From: an uncultured Rhodospirillales bacterium
Lineage (GTDB): Bacteria; Pseudomonadota; Alphaproteobacteria; CACIAM-22H2
DNA: 64,000 bases
Direction: 5' to 3'
Assembly (NCBI GenBank): GCA_937926175.1
Contig: CALANV010000020.1
Location: 26,728 to 90,727, forward strand
Under the pieces are notes generated by a model that was not told the DNA's origin, searched no databases, and saw nothing but the letters and a program-made list of their open reading frames with translations. A program made the translations under genes and the position numbers. This document shows, one piece after another, positions 50,860-60,017 of this stretch. Position 1 is the first letter of the stretch, and each line of letters begins with the position of its first letter.

Positions 50860-51324
50860 CTATAGATCGAACCGCCCGACGGCCTCGGGCTGAAACAGGA
50901 CCGCGAGCAGCGTCAGGCTGCGCGGCCTACCATCGCGTGTCGTCCAGGTGATCGACTGTCCTACCGACAACCCGAGCAGAGCGCTGCCCACGGGCGTCAG
51001 CACCGAGATGCGCCCCAGGACGCTGTCCTCCTGGCCGGGATAGACGAGACTGACGGTTATCACCTCACCCGTCATGTTGTCGCGGTACCGGACCCGCGAG
51101 TTCATCGTCGCGACGTCACGCGGCACTTCCTCGGGTTCGACGACCACCGCCCGACTGATCTCCTGGTCCAGGAACTCGACGATCGCGTCGTATGACTGGG
51201 CTGCATAGTAGTCGACCAGGAATCGAAGGCGCTCCTTGTCACGCCGCGTGATGATGATATCGGGCGTCGCCGTCTGTTGCATCATGGCGTCGTCTGGTTT
51301 CTCGTGGTCCTCCAATCGAGTCAT
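50860..51324 (-). CDS. GreA/GreB C-terminal-domain protein (Rnk-like)
   Basis: 154 residues. The N-terminal part, IIITRRDKERLRFLVDYYAAQSYDAIVEFLDQEISRAVVVEPEEVPRDVATMNSRVRYRDN, and the C-terminal FKBP-like part, TVSLVYPGQEDSVLGRISVLTPVGSALLGLSVGQSITW, are typical of Rnk. Rnk proteins bind RNA polymerase near the secondary channel without the coiled coil of GreA. ATG 51324 used; ATG 51285 (MMQQTATPD) would match the usual short N-terminus better. Convergent with the metallophosphoesterase gene. Confidence 0.85.
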   Translation of the reverse strand: MTRLEDHEKPDDAMMQQTATPDIIITRRDKERLRFLVDYYAAQSYDAIVEFLDQEISRAVVVEPEEVPRDVATMNSRVRYRDNMTGEVITVSLVYPGQEDSVLGRISVLTPVGSALLGLSVGQSITWTTRDGRPRSLTLLAVLFQPEAVGRFDL

Positions 51325-51364
51325 GGCATGAAATCATGCGATGGAATCGTTGCTCGACCGTTGC

Positions 51365-53059
51365 TTACGCGACCCATTCCGACACGGGTGCCCTTGCCTC
51401 GTGGAGCGGCTGCGTGATGACGTCGACGAGGGTCGGGCCCCCATGCTCCACCGCCGCGCTCAGCGCCTTTCGGAGATCGCCGGGCTCGGTCACCTTCCAC
51501 GCCTTCACGCCGAAGGCCTCGGCGACGCGGGCATGGTCGATACGGCCGAAGTCGACCGAGAAATAGCGCTGTCCGAAGCCGCTCTTCTGCCCGGCCTTGA
51601 TCCAGCCGTAACTGCTGTTCGATATGACGACCATGGTGACCGGCACCTTGAGGCGCACGATCGTCTCCATTTCGCCGGAGGTGAAGCCGAAGCTCCCGTC
51701 GCCCATCACGGCGACGACCTTCGCCTGCGGTCTGCCGTAGTGGGCGCCGACGGCGGCAGACATCGAATAACCGAGCGCGCCGTGGGCGCGGTTCGAAATG
51801 AAGTGGCGTCCCGTCTCGGCGAACTCGTAATAGGCGGAGATGTACGGACACGGCGTACCGGGGTCTGCAACCACGACCGCGTCGCGCGGCAACACGGCCT
51901 GGAGCTCGGCGACCACCCGCTCGGGCCGGATCGGCGTCTCGTCGGAGGTCGCGAGCGCCTTGAAGGCGGCCTGCTTCTCCTTCCTTGCGGCCGCAACGTC
52001 GGCGGCCCCGAGGGTCCGGCGGCCGAGATCCGGCTTCGCCGCCGCGACCGCCTGGGCGAGCGCCCCGAGACACAGCTTGGCGTCGCCGACGATCCACGCC
52101 TCCGTGCGGTAGTTGGCGCCGATGACGGTCGGATCCACGTCGATGTGCACGATCTTCGCCTTGCCGGGGGCCGGATGTCGCCAACGCTCGGTGGTGACCG
52201 ACCCGGCCCGGCAGCCAACGAACACGACCACGTCGGCCCGGTCGACGATGGCCCGCGTCTGGGGCACCCCGCCGTTCGACCCGACCACGCCCACGGCGAG
52301 CGGATGGGTTTCGGCAATGCTGCCTTGGCCGCTGATCGTCGTCGCCACCGGCGCGCCGAGCGCCTCGGCGAGCTGGCGGAGTTCCGTCGTCGCCCCCGAG
52401 ATCACGACGCCCCCGCCGCAGATGAACACGGGCGCCCGGGCCTGCAGGAGGATTTCGGCGACCCTCGCCACCGCCTCGGGATCGGGCCCGACGCGGCGCG
52501 ACGGGTAGTAGCCCAGCGTCCGATCGGCCCACACGTCGGCCTCGTCGACCGGCTCCTTCTGGACGTCAAGCGGCAGGCCGATATGTGCCGCCCCAGGACG
52601 GCCGGAGGTCATATGGGTGAACGCCGCGCGCACCACCTTCGGCACGTCGGCCGCCCGGTCGATGACCTGATTCCACTTCGTCAGCGGCCGAAACAGGGAT
52701 TCCTGGTCGAGTTCGGTCAAGGTGAAGCGGCCGCGCGATGCGACCGACACGTCGGTCGTGACCGACAGGATGGGGACCGACGATTCGTTGGCTTCCACCA
52801 CGCCGGGCAGGATGTACGTCGCCCCGCCGCCCGACGGCCCTTCGCACACACCCACCTTGCCCGAAACGCGCGCATAGCCGTCGGCCATGTAGGCCGCCGA
52901 ACGTTCGTCGCGCGTCAGGATGTGCGTGATGCCATGATCCAGCCGGTAGAACGCGTCATAGAGCGGCAGGCTCGTGTCGCCGCACAGGCCGAACACATAC
53001 TGGACGTCATGGAGCTGCAGCATACGCACGAACGCCTCGGCGCCCGAAAGCTGGTTCAT
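51365..53059 (-). CDS. Thiamine-diphosphate enzyme of the acetolactate synthase family
   Basis: 564 residues with the three usual domains. The catalytic Glu is at 52 (TRDERSAAYMADGYARVSG), the middle domain contains APVFICGGGVVISGA, and the ThDP/Mg motif MGDGSFGFTSGEMETIVRLKVPVTMVVISNSSYGWIK is in the last third. ATG 53059 has a GAGGAGG site; an upstream extension to 53131 is rejected. The substrate is unclear: it is not a standard IlvB (no ilvN beside it) nor an obvious Xsc. Divergent from the NitT/TauT-type importer 216 bp away, so it may act on the imported compound or its product. Confidence 0.82.
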   Translation of the reverse strand: MNQLSGAEAFVRMLQLHDVQYVFGLCGDTSLPLYDAFYRLDHGITHILTRDERSAAYMADGYARVSGKVGVCEGPSGGGATYILPGVVEANESSVPILSVTTDVSVASRGRFTLTELDQESLFRPLTKWNQVIDRAADVPKVVRAAFTHMTSGRPGAAHIGLPLDVQKEPVDEADVWADRTLGYYPSRRVGPDPEAVARVAEILLQARAPVFICGGGVVISGATTELRQLAEALGAPVATTISGQGSIAETHPLAVGVVGSNGGVPQTRAIVDRADVVVFVGCRAGSVTTERWRHPAPGKAKIVHIDVDPTVIGANYRTEAWIVGDAKLCLGALAQAVAAAKPDLGRRTLGAADVAAARKEKQAAFKALATSDETPIRPERVVAELQAVLPRDAVVVADPGTPCPYISAYYEFAETGRHFISNRAHGALGYSMSAAVGAHYGRPQAKVVAVMGDGSFGFTSGEMETIVRLKVPVTMVVISNSSYGWIKAGQKSGFGQRYFSVDFGRIDHARVAEAFGVKAWKVTEPGDLRKALSAAVEHGGPTLVDVITQPLHEARAPVSEWVA

Positions 53060-53274
53060 CGTCCTCCTCTGCTGGTGCGTGCGTCGAATTCGACCGTGAC
53101 GCAGATTCCCATAATACACGCCCCCATACAATTCGTCTTCGCAAGCGCGAATGCCACCGAAGACCGGCCGAAGGAAGCATCCTGAACCGGTCCGAGTCGG
53201 CGTATTGACACCCGCCCGGCGTCTGGCAGCATGTCGGATAAAAGAAACAAGGAACCATCCTGGTGGAGGAAACG

Positions 53275-54267
53275 ATGCGTAGGCTCACCCTGCCGGTCAT
53301 ACGCCACGCCTTCGTCGTTCTGTCCCTCGTGTCATTCGTCGGCGCGGCAAACGCGCAGCAGCCGACCGTGCGCGTCGCCTACGGCGACGTGCCCGGCGTC
53401 GAGGCCATGGGCTTCCTCATCGCGCTCGAACGCATCAAGGAGCGCGGCATGAAGATCGAGCTGATGACGCTCAAATCCGAAGATCTCGCGACCCAGGCCG
53501 TCGCCAACGGCCAGGCGGAAATCGGCGTCGGCACGCCATATGCGCCGATGCAGCGCCTCGGGGTGCCGCTGCGCCTGTTCTACCAGCTGAGCACGCTGCG
53601 TTTCTTCCCGGTCGTGAACGGCGAGTTCTACAAGACCTGGAAAGACCTCGACGGACAGGACTTCGTCGTGCATTCGCGCGGCTCCGGCACCGAGGCGATC
53701 GCGACCCTGATGGCCCAGAGGAACGGTATCAAGTTCAAGTCGATCAGCTACGTCCCCGGCTCCGAGGTGCGCGCGCTCGCCATGCTCCGCGGCAACATCA
53801 AGGCGACGATCGTCGATACGGCCAACAAGCGCTTCCTCGAATCGCAGGCGCCGGGCAAATTCATCTTCCTGCCGATGGGCGACGTCCAGGCGACCGACGA
53901 TGCCCTGTTCGCGCGGCAGGAGTGGCTGCAGCAGAACGCGCAGACCGCCGATCTGATCGTCGAGGAGTTCCTGAAGGTCTGGCGCGCCATCAAGGCCGAC
54001 CCGAACTTCGTGGCCGAGCAGCGCGTGAAATACAACCTGCTGCCGGATCTGCCGGCGAACCTGCAGGCCGACATCGTTCCCTATTACAAGGAAGCGGCCG
54101 AGGCGAACGTCTATCCGATCGACGGCGGCCGCGCGAAGGCGGTCAGCGAGGACTTCGCGTTCTTCACGATATCGGGGGCGATCAAGGGCGACCCGACGAC
54201 GCTGAAGGCGGAGGACTACTGGGATCTCGGTCCGCTCGACCGCGCCCTCGCCAAACTGGGCAGCTGA
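53275..54267 (+). CDS. ABC importer binding protein, NitT/TauT family
   Basis: 330 residues. Signal peptide RHAFVVLSLVSFVGAANA-QQ, then TVRVAYGDVPGVEAMGFLIALERIKERGMKIELMTLKSEDLATQAVANGQAEIGVGTPYAPM, the SsuA/TauA-like pattern. ATG 53275 sits four bases after GGAGGA; a GTG at 53263 is in frame. First gene of a binding protein-permease-ATPase-permease set. The family imports sulfonates, taurine, nitrate, pyrimidine precursors or aromatic acids; the downstream FMN monooxygenase genes are compatible with sulfonates but do not prove it. Confidence 0.85.
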   Translation: MRRLTLPVIRHAFVVLSLVSFVGAANAQQPTVRVAYGDVPGVEAMGFLIALERIKERGMKIELMTLKSEDLATQAVANGQAEIGVGTPYAPMQRLGVPLRLFYQLSTLRFFPVVNGEFYKTWKDLDGQDFVVHSRGSGTEAIATLMAQRNGIKFKSISYVPGSEVRALAMLRGNIKATIVDTANKRFLESQAPGKFIFLPMGDVQATDDALFARQEWLQQNAQTADLIVEEFLKVWRAIKADPNFVAEQRVKYNLLPDLPANLQADIVPYYKEAAEANVYPIDGGRAKAVSEDFAFFTISGAIKGDPTTLKAEDYWDLGPLDRALAKLGS

Positions 54268-54282
54268 GCCTCGCGCGCCGTC

Positions 54283-55080
54283 ATGGCAACCTCCGTTGCC
54301 GAGGCTGGTACGGCACGCCCGGTCAGGACCCGGTTCGCCAATGTCCTGTTTTGGCGATTGGTCTCCATTGCGCTCGTGCTCGGCGCGTGGGAGATCGCGG
54401 GCCGCATCCCCGTCAGCTTCGCGTTCCCGCCGTTCAGCGCCACGTTCGCCGCCTTCGTCGGCATCATCCTCGACGGCACGCTGCCGGCCGCCTATTTGAC
54501 GACGTTGCAGCCGCTCGCCACCGGGCTCGTCGTGAGTGCGGTCTTCGGTGTCATGTTCGGCGTTCTCATGGGGTTGTCGCGGACGGCCGAATGGGCGCTC
54601 GCGCCGGTCTTCATCGTCATGCAAGCGGCACCGATGGCCGCGCTCATTCCGCTGGTCACGTTCGTGTACGGAATCGGCCTTACCGCCAAGGTGCTGGCCG
54701 TATGCCTCCTGGCCGCTCCCGTCATCGTCCTCAACACCTACAAGGCGGTTCGTACGGTCAGTCCGTCGCTTCTGGACATGTGCCGCAGCTTCCTGGGCAC
54801 ACCGCTGCAGCAGGTCACGAAAGTGATCCTTCCGGCCGCAGGTCCCGTCATCTTCGCCGGCCTCCGCCTCGGCGTCGCCGCCGGTTTCATCGGCATCGTG
54901 CTCGCCGAACTCCTCATCACGCCGACCGGGATCGGTGACATCATCACTTACAGCAGCTCGATCGCGGATTATCCCACGATGTACGCCACGATCGCGTCCC
55001 TGATCGTATTTGCCGGCGTCACGGTCTCGATCCTCCAGCAGGTCGAGACGCGCTTCGTCCGGCCGGAGAAACGCGCATGA
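54283..55080 (+). CDS. ABC importer permease, NitT/TauT family (first)
   Basis: 265 residues, about six membrane helices. The EAA-type loop reads VRTVSPSLLDMCRSFLGTPLQQVTKVILPAAGPVIFAGLRLGVAAGFIGIVLAELL, as in SsuC/TauC. Starts 15 bp after the binding-protein gene and overlaps the ATPase gene by 4 bp. Confidence 0.88.
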   Translation: MATSVAEAGTARPVRTRFANVLFWRLVSIALVLGAWEIAGRIPVSFAFPPFSATFAAFVGIILDGTLPAAYLTTLQPLATGLVVSAVFGVMFGVLMGLSRTAEWALAPVFIVMQAAPMAALIPLVTFVYGIGLTAKVLAVCLLAAPVIVLNTYKAVRTVSPSLLDMCRSFLGTPLQQVTKVILPAAGPVIFAGLRLGVAAGFIGIVLAELLITPTGIGDIITYSSSIADYPTMYATIASLIVFAGVTVSILQQVETRFVRPEKRA

Positions 55081-55889
55081 CACAGAGGCTCGCACGCCCG
55101 CCCCGACTGACGCTCGCCGCCACGACGGACGCGCCGAACATCGTCGAGGTCAGGCGCATCTCCAAGAGCTACGGCAACCAGATCGAGGCGCTGCGCGACG
55201 TCAGCCTCGCGTTTCCGCGCGGCCGGCTCACCACCCTGCTCGGCCCGAGCGGATGCGGCAAGACCACGCTGCTCAAGATCATCGCCGGCCTGATTCCCGC
55301 CGATGCCGGCGACGTCTACGTCAACGGTCGGGTCGTGACCGGCCCCGGCCCCGAACGCGCCTTCGTGTTCCAGGACTTCGCCCTTCTGCCGTGGGCGAAC
55401 GTGCTTCGCAACGTCGCGTTCGGTCTCGAGCTGCGAGGGATGGCAAAGGACGAACGCGAGGCACTCGCCGCCAAGTACATCCGCGACGTCGGCCTCGCCG
55501 GCTTCGAGAAGCGTTACCCGCATGAACTTTCGGGCGGCATGAAGCAGCGGGTCGGCCTTGCCCGCGCCCTCGCGGTGAACGCGGACGTGATCCTGATGGA
55601 CGAGCCGTTCTCGGCGGTCGACGAACAGACGCGGCGCAAGTTCCAGGAGGATCTGCTGCAGCTGCTCGCCGTCGAGAGAAAGACCGTGATCTTCGTCACC
55701 CACAGCATCGAGGAGGCCGCCTACCTGTCGGACCAGATCGTGCTGCTCACCCGCCGGCCGGGTACGGTTGCGAAGGTTCTCGAGCCGCGGATCGACCGTT
55801 CCCACGGTCCCGAGGCCGTCCGCCGCGATCCCGCCTATCTCGACGCGGTCGAGGAAATCTGGGCGATGCTGAAGCAGTATCTAGCCTGA
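55077..55889 (+). CDS. ABC importer ATP-binding protein, NitT/TauT family
   Basis: 270 residues. Walker A GPSGCGKTT (about 57-65), Q-loop FVFQDFALLPWANV, signature LSGGMKQRVGLARAL, Walker B VILMDEPFSAVDEQTR and H-loop VTHSIEEAAYLSD, all as in SsuB/TauB. The FQDFALLPW variant is typical of the group. Lies between the two permease genes, and serves both in a presumed heterodimer. Confidence 0.9.
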   Translation: MTQRLARPPRLTLAATTDAPNIVEVRRISKSYGNQIEALRDVSLAFPRGRLTTLLGPSGCGKTTLLKIIAGLIPADAGDVYVNGRVVTGPGPERAFVFQDFALLPWANVLRNVAFGLELRGMAKDEREALAAKYIRDVGLAGFEKRYPHELSGGMKQRVGLARALAVNADVILMDEPFSAVDEQTRRKFQEDLLQLLAVERKTVIFVTHSIEEAAYLSDQIVLLTRRPGTVAKVLEPRIDRSHGPEAVRRDPAYLDAVEEIWAMLKQYLA

Positions 55890-55892
55890 ACC

Positions 55893-56648
55893 ATGCGCAT
55901 CCTCGGATACCGTCTTCCCATGCCGGCGGCGCTCCTGTTGTGGGGCGCGCTGTGGGAGATCGCCGGTCGTCTCGAGCTGGTCCCGATACTGCCGCCGCTG
56001 AGCGACGTGCTGATCGCCATGGGACAGCTCGTCCATACCGGTCAATTCTGGGCCGGCGCGCGCACGACCCTGGCCTCCTTCGCCACCGGCATGGGATTGG
56101 CGATCGCGATCGGCATCCCCCTCGGCATGCTCATGGGGCGCATCGCGATGGCCGACCGGCTGCTCGGCATGTGGGTGAACCTGTTCGCGAGCGCACCGCT
56201 CACCGCGCTCGTGCCGGTTCTGATGATCCTGTTCGGCCTCGGATCGACGACCGTGGTCGTGACCGTCACGCTGTTCGCCGTTTGGATCATCGCGCTCGAC
56301 ACGGCCGCCGGCATGAAACATGTCAACCCGTCGCTGCTGGAGATGGTACGTTCGTTCGGCGCATCGCGCTGGGTGATCTACGGCCGCATCCTCCCGCTGG
56401 CAGCCCTGCCCGAGATTCTCGCCGGCATCCGCCTCGGCCTCATTCGCGGCGTCAAGGGAGTGGTCATCGGCCAGCTGCTCGTGTCGATCGTGGGGTTCGG
56501 CGAGCTCTTCGAGCTCTACTCGCGAAACTTCCTGATGCCCGAGTTCTGGGCGTTGACGTTGTTCATCTTCGCGTTTGCCCTCGTCGCCTCCGAAGCGATC
56601 GGCTGGATCGAGCACCGAATCGAGGCCTACGCCTCGTCAAGAAGTTAG
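55893..56648 (+). CDS. ABC importer permease, NitT/TauT family (second)
   Basis: 251 residues, about six membrane helices, with the EAA-type loop MKHVNPSLLEMVRSFGASRWVIYGRILPLAALPEILAGIRLGLIRGVKGVVIGQLL. It begins 3 bp after the ATPase stop. Two distinct permeases in one operon point to a heterodimeric channel, less usual in this family, where homodimers are common. Converges on the chorismate mutase gene. Confidence 0.88.
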   Translation: MRILGYRLPMPAALLLWGALWEIAGRLELVPILPPLSDVLIAMGQLVHTGQFWAGARTTLASFATGMGLAIAIGIPLGMLMGRIAMADRLLGMWVNLFASAPLTALVPVLMILFGLGSTTVVVTVTLFAVWIIALDTAAGMKHVNPSLLEMVRSFGASRWVIYGRILPLAALPEILAGIRLGLIRGVKGVVIGQLLVSIVGFGELFELYSRNFLMPEFWALTLFIFAFALVASEAIGWIEHRIEAYASSRS

Positions 56649-56662
56649 GCACGAAACGCCCG

Positions 56663-57034
56663 TCATCCGCCCGCATCGCTTCTGTGGCGATGCGCGATCA
56701 GCGACGATTCCATCTCGCAGGCTTCCTCGTGCATCACTTCGTAGAGACGGCGGATCACCTTCGGGGCGAGGCCGCGCGCCGCGGCACGCTCCTCGGCTCT
56801 TGCCAGAACTGCCTTGAAACGCTCCGGCACCACGACGGGCAAGCCGTGGGCGGCCTTGACCTCGGCGACGCGAACGACGAGCGCAAAGCGCTGTGCAACC
56901 AGATCGACGATCTGCGCATCCACCGCATCGATCTGATCGCGCAGCGGACGCAGGAGCGATTCCGGCGACGCGACGGTCTCTACGGCGCTGTCCGCGGCAT
57001 CTTTGCCCTTCGGGCTTTCGGACTCGTTCGCCAT
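56663..57034 (-). CDS. Chorismate mutase (AroQ type II)
   Basis: 123 residues. The helical AroQ fold: LRPLRDQIDAVDAQIVDLVAQRFALVVRVAEVKAAHGLPVVVPERFKAVLARAEERAAARGLAPKVIRRLYEVMHEEACEMES. Arg in LRDQID, Lys in VAEVKAAHG and Arg/Glu in PERF match active-site positions of the family. It could be a chorismate mutase for Phe/Tyr synthesis or, like PchB, an isochorismate-pyruvate lyase. No aromatic-pathway partner is adjacent. Ends 14 bp from the convergent permease gene. Confidence 0.82.
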   Translation of the reverse strand: MANESESPKGKDAADSAVETVASPESLLRPLRDQIDAVDAQIVDLVAQRFALVVRVAEVKAAHGLPVVVPERFKAVLARAEERAAARGLAPKVIRRLYEVMHEEACEMESSLIAHRHRSDAGG

Positions 57035-57225
57035 GTCGAGCTATCTCCGGCACGTTACGGTGAATCGGCAAAGCTGGCCGCGAACGTGGCAGCCCGGTGG
57101 CCCGATCGTCAAGGACTTGCGACGAAGATCCCGGTCCAGGTCGCGGTGATCGACCACCAGTCCCGACATCAGTGCTGCCCCGCCCAATCCGCCGTCGAGC
57201 TGGATCGTCCGCTGCCGTGCCGACT

Positions 57226-58170
57226 TCAACGGCGGCTCGCGGTGACCCGCCGCAAACGCGTGTTGAGCCGCAGCGTCTCTTCCTGCAGGATCGCCAAGAA
57301 CGCGCTGGCCGCCGGCAAAAGCGGCTGGCGTGCCGGCTCGATGAGCACGAGATCGATGTCGAGCGGCGGCTGAGCCAGCGGATTGATCGTGAACTGGCGC
57401 CGGTCGATGTCGGAAGCCATCATGATGCCCGGCAGCACCGTCACCCAATCCGTGTTGGCGACGAAGTCGAGCGTCCCCAGCATGGCGTCCAGTTCCAGCA
57501 TCCGCTCGATCCGCACGCCGTTCGAGGCGAAATAGGTTTCGAGGACCCGGCGCCGCGTGTTCGAGGTGCCCGGCACGACGACCTTGAGCGGTCCGAGCTT
57601 CGACAGCTGCACCGGTTTGAGGTGCTTGAGACCGGACGTCCGCCGCGAGACGAGCACTTCGGGCGTCCGCGCGAAGAGCCGGCTCTTCAAGCCGGCACTG
57701 CCTGAAAAGGCCGGGACGATCGCGAACGCCAGCTCGCCCGCCTTCACCTGCTGCGTCAGTACGCCGCTATAGGCCTCGACGACGCGTACGACGACGTTGG
57801 GATGCACCTGAACGAAGCGCGAGAGCGCCGGCGCCAGCGCGCAGCGGGTCATGGTCGGCATCAGGCCGACGACGATTTCACCGTCGAGTCCCCGGCCGAA
57901 CTCCATCACCGCCCGATTGGCGGCATCGGCGGCGCGCAGAACCTCGATGCAGTGCCGGTAGTAGGAATCGCCGGCCGGCGTGGGCATAACCGCGCCGCCT
58001 TTCCTCGAAAACAGCCGGACGCCGAACCGGTCCTCCAGCTTCTTGATGTGCTGGGAGACGCCGGACTGGGTCGCATTCTCGCGCGCGCCGGCGGCGGTGA
58101 AGGACCTTTCCTCGTAGGCGGCAACGAACAGCCGGATGTCGCGCAGGCTCGGATGCATGGGCAAGCTCAT
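57226..58170 (-). CDS. LysR-family transcription regulator
   Basis: 314 residues. The winged helix-turn-helix spans about 5-65 (LRDIRLFVAAYEERSFTAAGARENATQSGVSQHIKKLEDRFGVRLFSRKGG); the ligand-binding domain starts near 95 (EIVVGLMPTMTRCALAPALSRFVQVHPNVVVRVVE). ATG at 58170 or 58158 (MHPSLRDI). Divergent from the flavin reductase/LLM pair across a 99-bp AT-rich region, the classical LysR arrangement, so it probably controls that operon and itself. Confidence 0.9.
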   Translation of the reverse strand: MSLPMHPSLRDIRLFVAAYEERSFTAAGARENATQSGVSQHIKKLEDRFGVRLFSRKGGAVMPTPAGDSYYRHCIEVLRAADAANRAVMEFGRGLDGEIVVGLMPTMTRCALAPALSRFVQVHPNVVVRVVEAYSGVLTQQVKAGELAFAIVPAFSGSAGLKSRLFARTPEVLVSRRTSGLKHLKPVQLSKLGPLKVVVPGTSNTRRRVLETYFASNGVRIERMLELDAMLGTLDFVANTDWVTVLPGIMMASDIDRRQFTINPLAQPPLDIDLVLIEPARQPLLPAASAFLAILQEETLRLNTRLRRVTASRR

Positions 58171-58269
58171 TAAGTTTCATAATGGTATCGAGCAGATCAT
58201 ATCATTTTTATAATTCCCGGCCCGGCTCTACGCTACCGACCGCGATCGCGGGAGAGGCGGACACGCAGG
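58171..58269. promoter_or_regulatory. LysR/flavin-reductase divergent promoter region
   Basis: A 99-bp gap, very AT-rich between 58171 and 58215 in an otherwise GC-rich window. It holds several T-N11-A candidates and partly mirrored ATAATG and CATTTTTAT segments about 30 bp apart. A LysR operator with overlapping promoters is likely; exact boxes cannot be assigned. Confidence 0.5.
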
Positions 58270-58848
58270 ATGGAACAGGTATTGGATTTTCGACACAGCG
58301 TGCCTGATACCCGGCAGCTCCGGCACGCCTTCGGCTGTTTCGCCACGGGCGTGACGGTCGTCACGACGCGTACGCCGACGAACAAGCTGAAAGGGCTGAC
58401 GGCGAACTCGTTCTCGTCGGTGTCGCTCGATCCGCCGCTCGTGCTGTGGAGCCTGCGGCTCAACGCGCCATCCTGCCAGAGTTTCCGGTCCTCGGGCTGG
58501 TTCGCCGTCAATGTCCTCGGCGCCCATCAACAGGCGCTGTCGCGGCATTTCGCGACGCCGTCCCCCGACAAGTTTGCCAACATCCCGCATGCTTACGGCC
58601 TCGGCGGCTGTCCGATCCTGCCCGACTGCCTTGCCTGCTTCGAGTGCAGCACGGAGAGCGCGATCGAGAGCGGCGATCACATCATCTTCATCGGCCGGGT
58701 GAATCGCGCGACATACCGCGAAGGCAAGCCGCTGATCTTCAGCGCCGGCCGATACTGCGTGCCTGAAGTTCTCGCCGATTCCGGCGCCGACGCGGCGCCG
58801 CGCGGCGTCAAGGAATCTGCATACGCTGCTGCAGGAGAGGTTCGATGA
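58270..58848 (+). CDS. Flavin reductase (FMN reductase component)
   Basis: 192 residues of the flavin-reductase-like split-barrel family. LRHAFGCFATGVTVVTT, GLTANSFSSVSLDPPLVLWSL and FAVNVLGAHQQALSRHFA are the hallmark blocks; the C-terminal segment has GDHIIFIGRVNRATYREGKPLIFSAGRY. It should supply reduced FMN to the LLM enzyme encoded right after it (4-bp ATGA overlap). Member of the LysR-controlled operon. Confidence 0.88.
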   Translation: MEQVLDFRHSVPDTRQLRHAFGCFATGVTVVTTRTPTNKLKGLTANSFSSVSLDPPLVLWSLRLNAPSCQSFRSSGWFAVNVLGAHQQALSRHFATPSPDKFANIPHAYGLGGCPILPDCLACFECSTESAIESGDHIIFIGRVNRATYREGKPLIFSAGRYCVPEVLADSGADAAPRGVKESAYAAAGEVR

Positions 58849-59948
58849 AGCTCGGATTTTTCACCATGCCCATTCATCCGCCGGGGCGGAGCCTGACGGA
58901 GACGCTGCAGGAGGATCGCGAGCTGACGCTGCTCGCCGATCGTCTCGGCTTCGTCGAGGGCTTCTTCGGCGAGCACGTCACGGACGCGGCCGAGACCATC
59001 ACGTCCTCTCTCATCTTCATCGCCTGGCTGCTGCGCGAAACCAAGACGATCCGGCTGGGGACCGGCACGATCAACCTGCCCAACCATCATCCGGCGGCGG
59101 TGGCCGCCGAGGTGGCCATGGTCGACCACATGGCCCAGGGCCGGCTGATCATGGGTATCAGCCCGGGCGGCCTGCTGTCCGACGCCGAGGTGTTCGGCAA
59201 CCTCGATGAGGACCGCAACGCCATGTTCGTCGAGGCGATCGACCACATCCTCGGCATCTGGAGCAGTTCCCCGCCCTATCAGCGCACCGGCAAGTACTGG
59301 AATATCTCGACCGCCCGCACCTACATCCCCGAGCTCGGCCAGGGGGTCATCCATAAGCCCTACCAGAAGCCGCATCCGCCGATCGTGGTGACGGCGGTGG
59401 CGCCGTTCTCGAAGGGCGTGACGGCGGCGGCGGCGCGAGGCTGGGACCCGATCTCGGCCAACTTCCTGCTGCCGCAATGGGTCAAGACGCACTGGGCGAG
59501 CTATGTCGAGGGGTGCGCCAAGGGCGGCCGCGTCGCCGATCCGGCCAACTGGCGCGTGGCCAAGAGCATTTTCGTCGCCGACGACATGGCGACCGCGCGT
59601 CGCTACGCCACCGATCCGGACGGACCGTATTACTTCTACTACAAGTCGCTTGGCACGAAGCTGATCCGCAACGGCCGGTCCAATCTCTTCAAGCGCGACC
59701 CGTCCCAGCCCGACGAGTCGATCACCATCGAAGGCCTCGTCAACGACCTCGTCATCTACGGCACGCCCGACAAGGTCGTCGACGACCTGCTCGCCTTCCG
59801 CGAGCAGATCGGTGACTTCGGCACCCTGCTCTACGCCGGGCACGACTGGGCGGATCCGGCGCTCGCCCGCCGCTCGATGGAGCTGATGGTCGAAAAGGTC
59901 ATGCCCGAGGTCAATCGCGCCATCGCCGCCTCGAGTTCGGCGGCCTGA
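58845..59948 (+). CDS. LLM-class flavin-dependent monooxygenase
   Basis: 367 residues of the luciferase-like TIM-barrel family. MKLGFFTMPIHPPGRS, RLGTGTINLPNHHPAAVAAEVAMVDHMAQGRLIMGISPGG and DLVIYGTPDKVVDDLLAFREQIGDFGTLLYAGHDW are family features. With the preceding flavin reductase it forms a two-component FMNH2-dependent monooxygenase. SsuD-type desulfonation is possible given the nearby NitT/TauT-type importer, but the sequence looks closer to other LLM groups, so the substrate is open. Confidence 0.87.
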   Translation: MKLGFFTMPIHPPGRSLTETLQEDRELTLLADRLGFVEGFFGEHVTDAAETITSSLIFIAWLLRETKTIRLGTGTINLPNHHPAAVAAEVAMVDHMAQGRLIMGISPGGLLSDAEVFGNLDEDRNAMFVEAIDHILGIWSSSPPYQRTGKYWNISTARTYIPELGQGVIHKPYQKPHPPIVVTAVAPFSKGVTAAAARGWDPISANFLLPQWVKTHWASYVEGCAKGGRVADPANWRVAKSIFVADDMATARRYATDPDGPYYFYYKSLGTKLIRNGRSNLFKRDPSQPDESITIEGLVNDLVIYGTPDKVVDDLLAFREQIGDFGTLLYAGHDWADPALARRSMELMVEKVMPEVNRAIAASSSAA

Positions 59949-60017
59949 CGCGAGACATCTCGACAAAGGCCTTTGACGCGCCCCGCGACGGCTGATGGTT
60001 CCGAGTCCACCTGCCTT

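Noticed and set aside
53332..55095. Minus-strand frame opposite the NitT/TauT importer
   Set aside because: Charged low-information sequence and no ribosome site; the importer genes are unambiguous.
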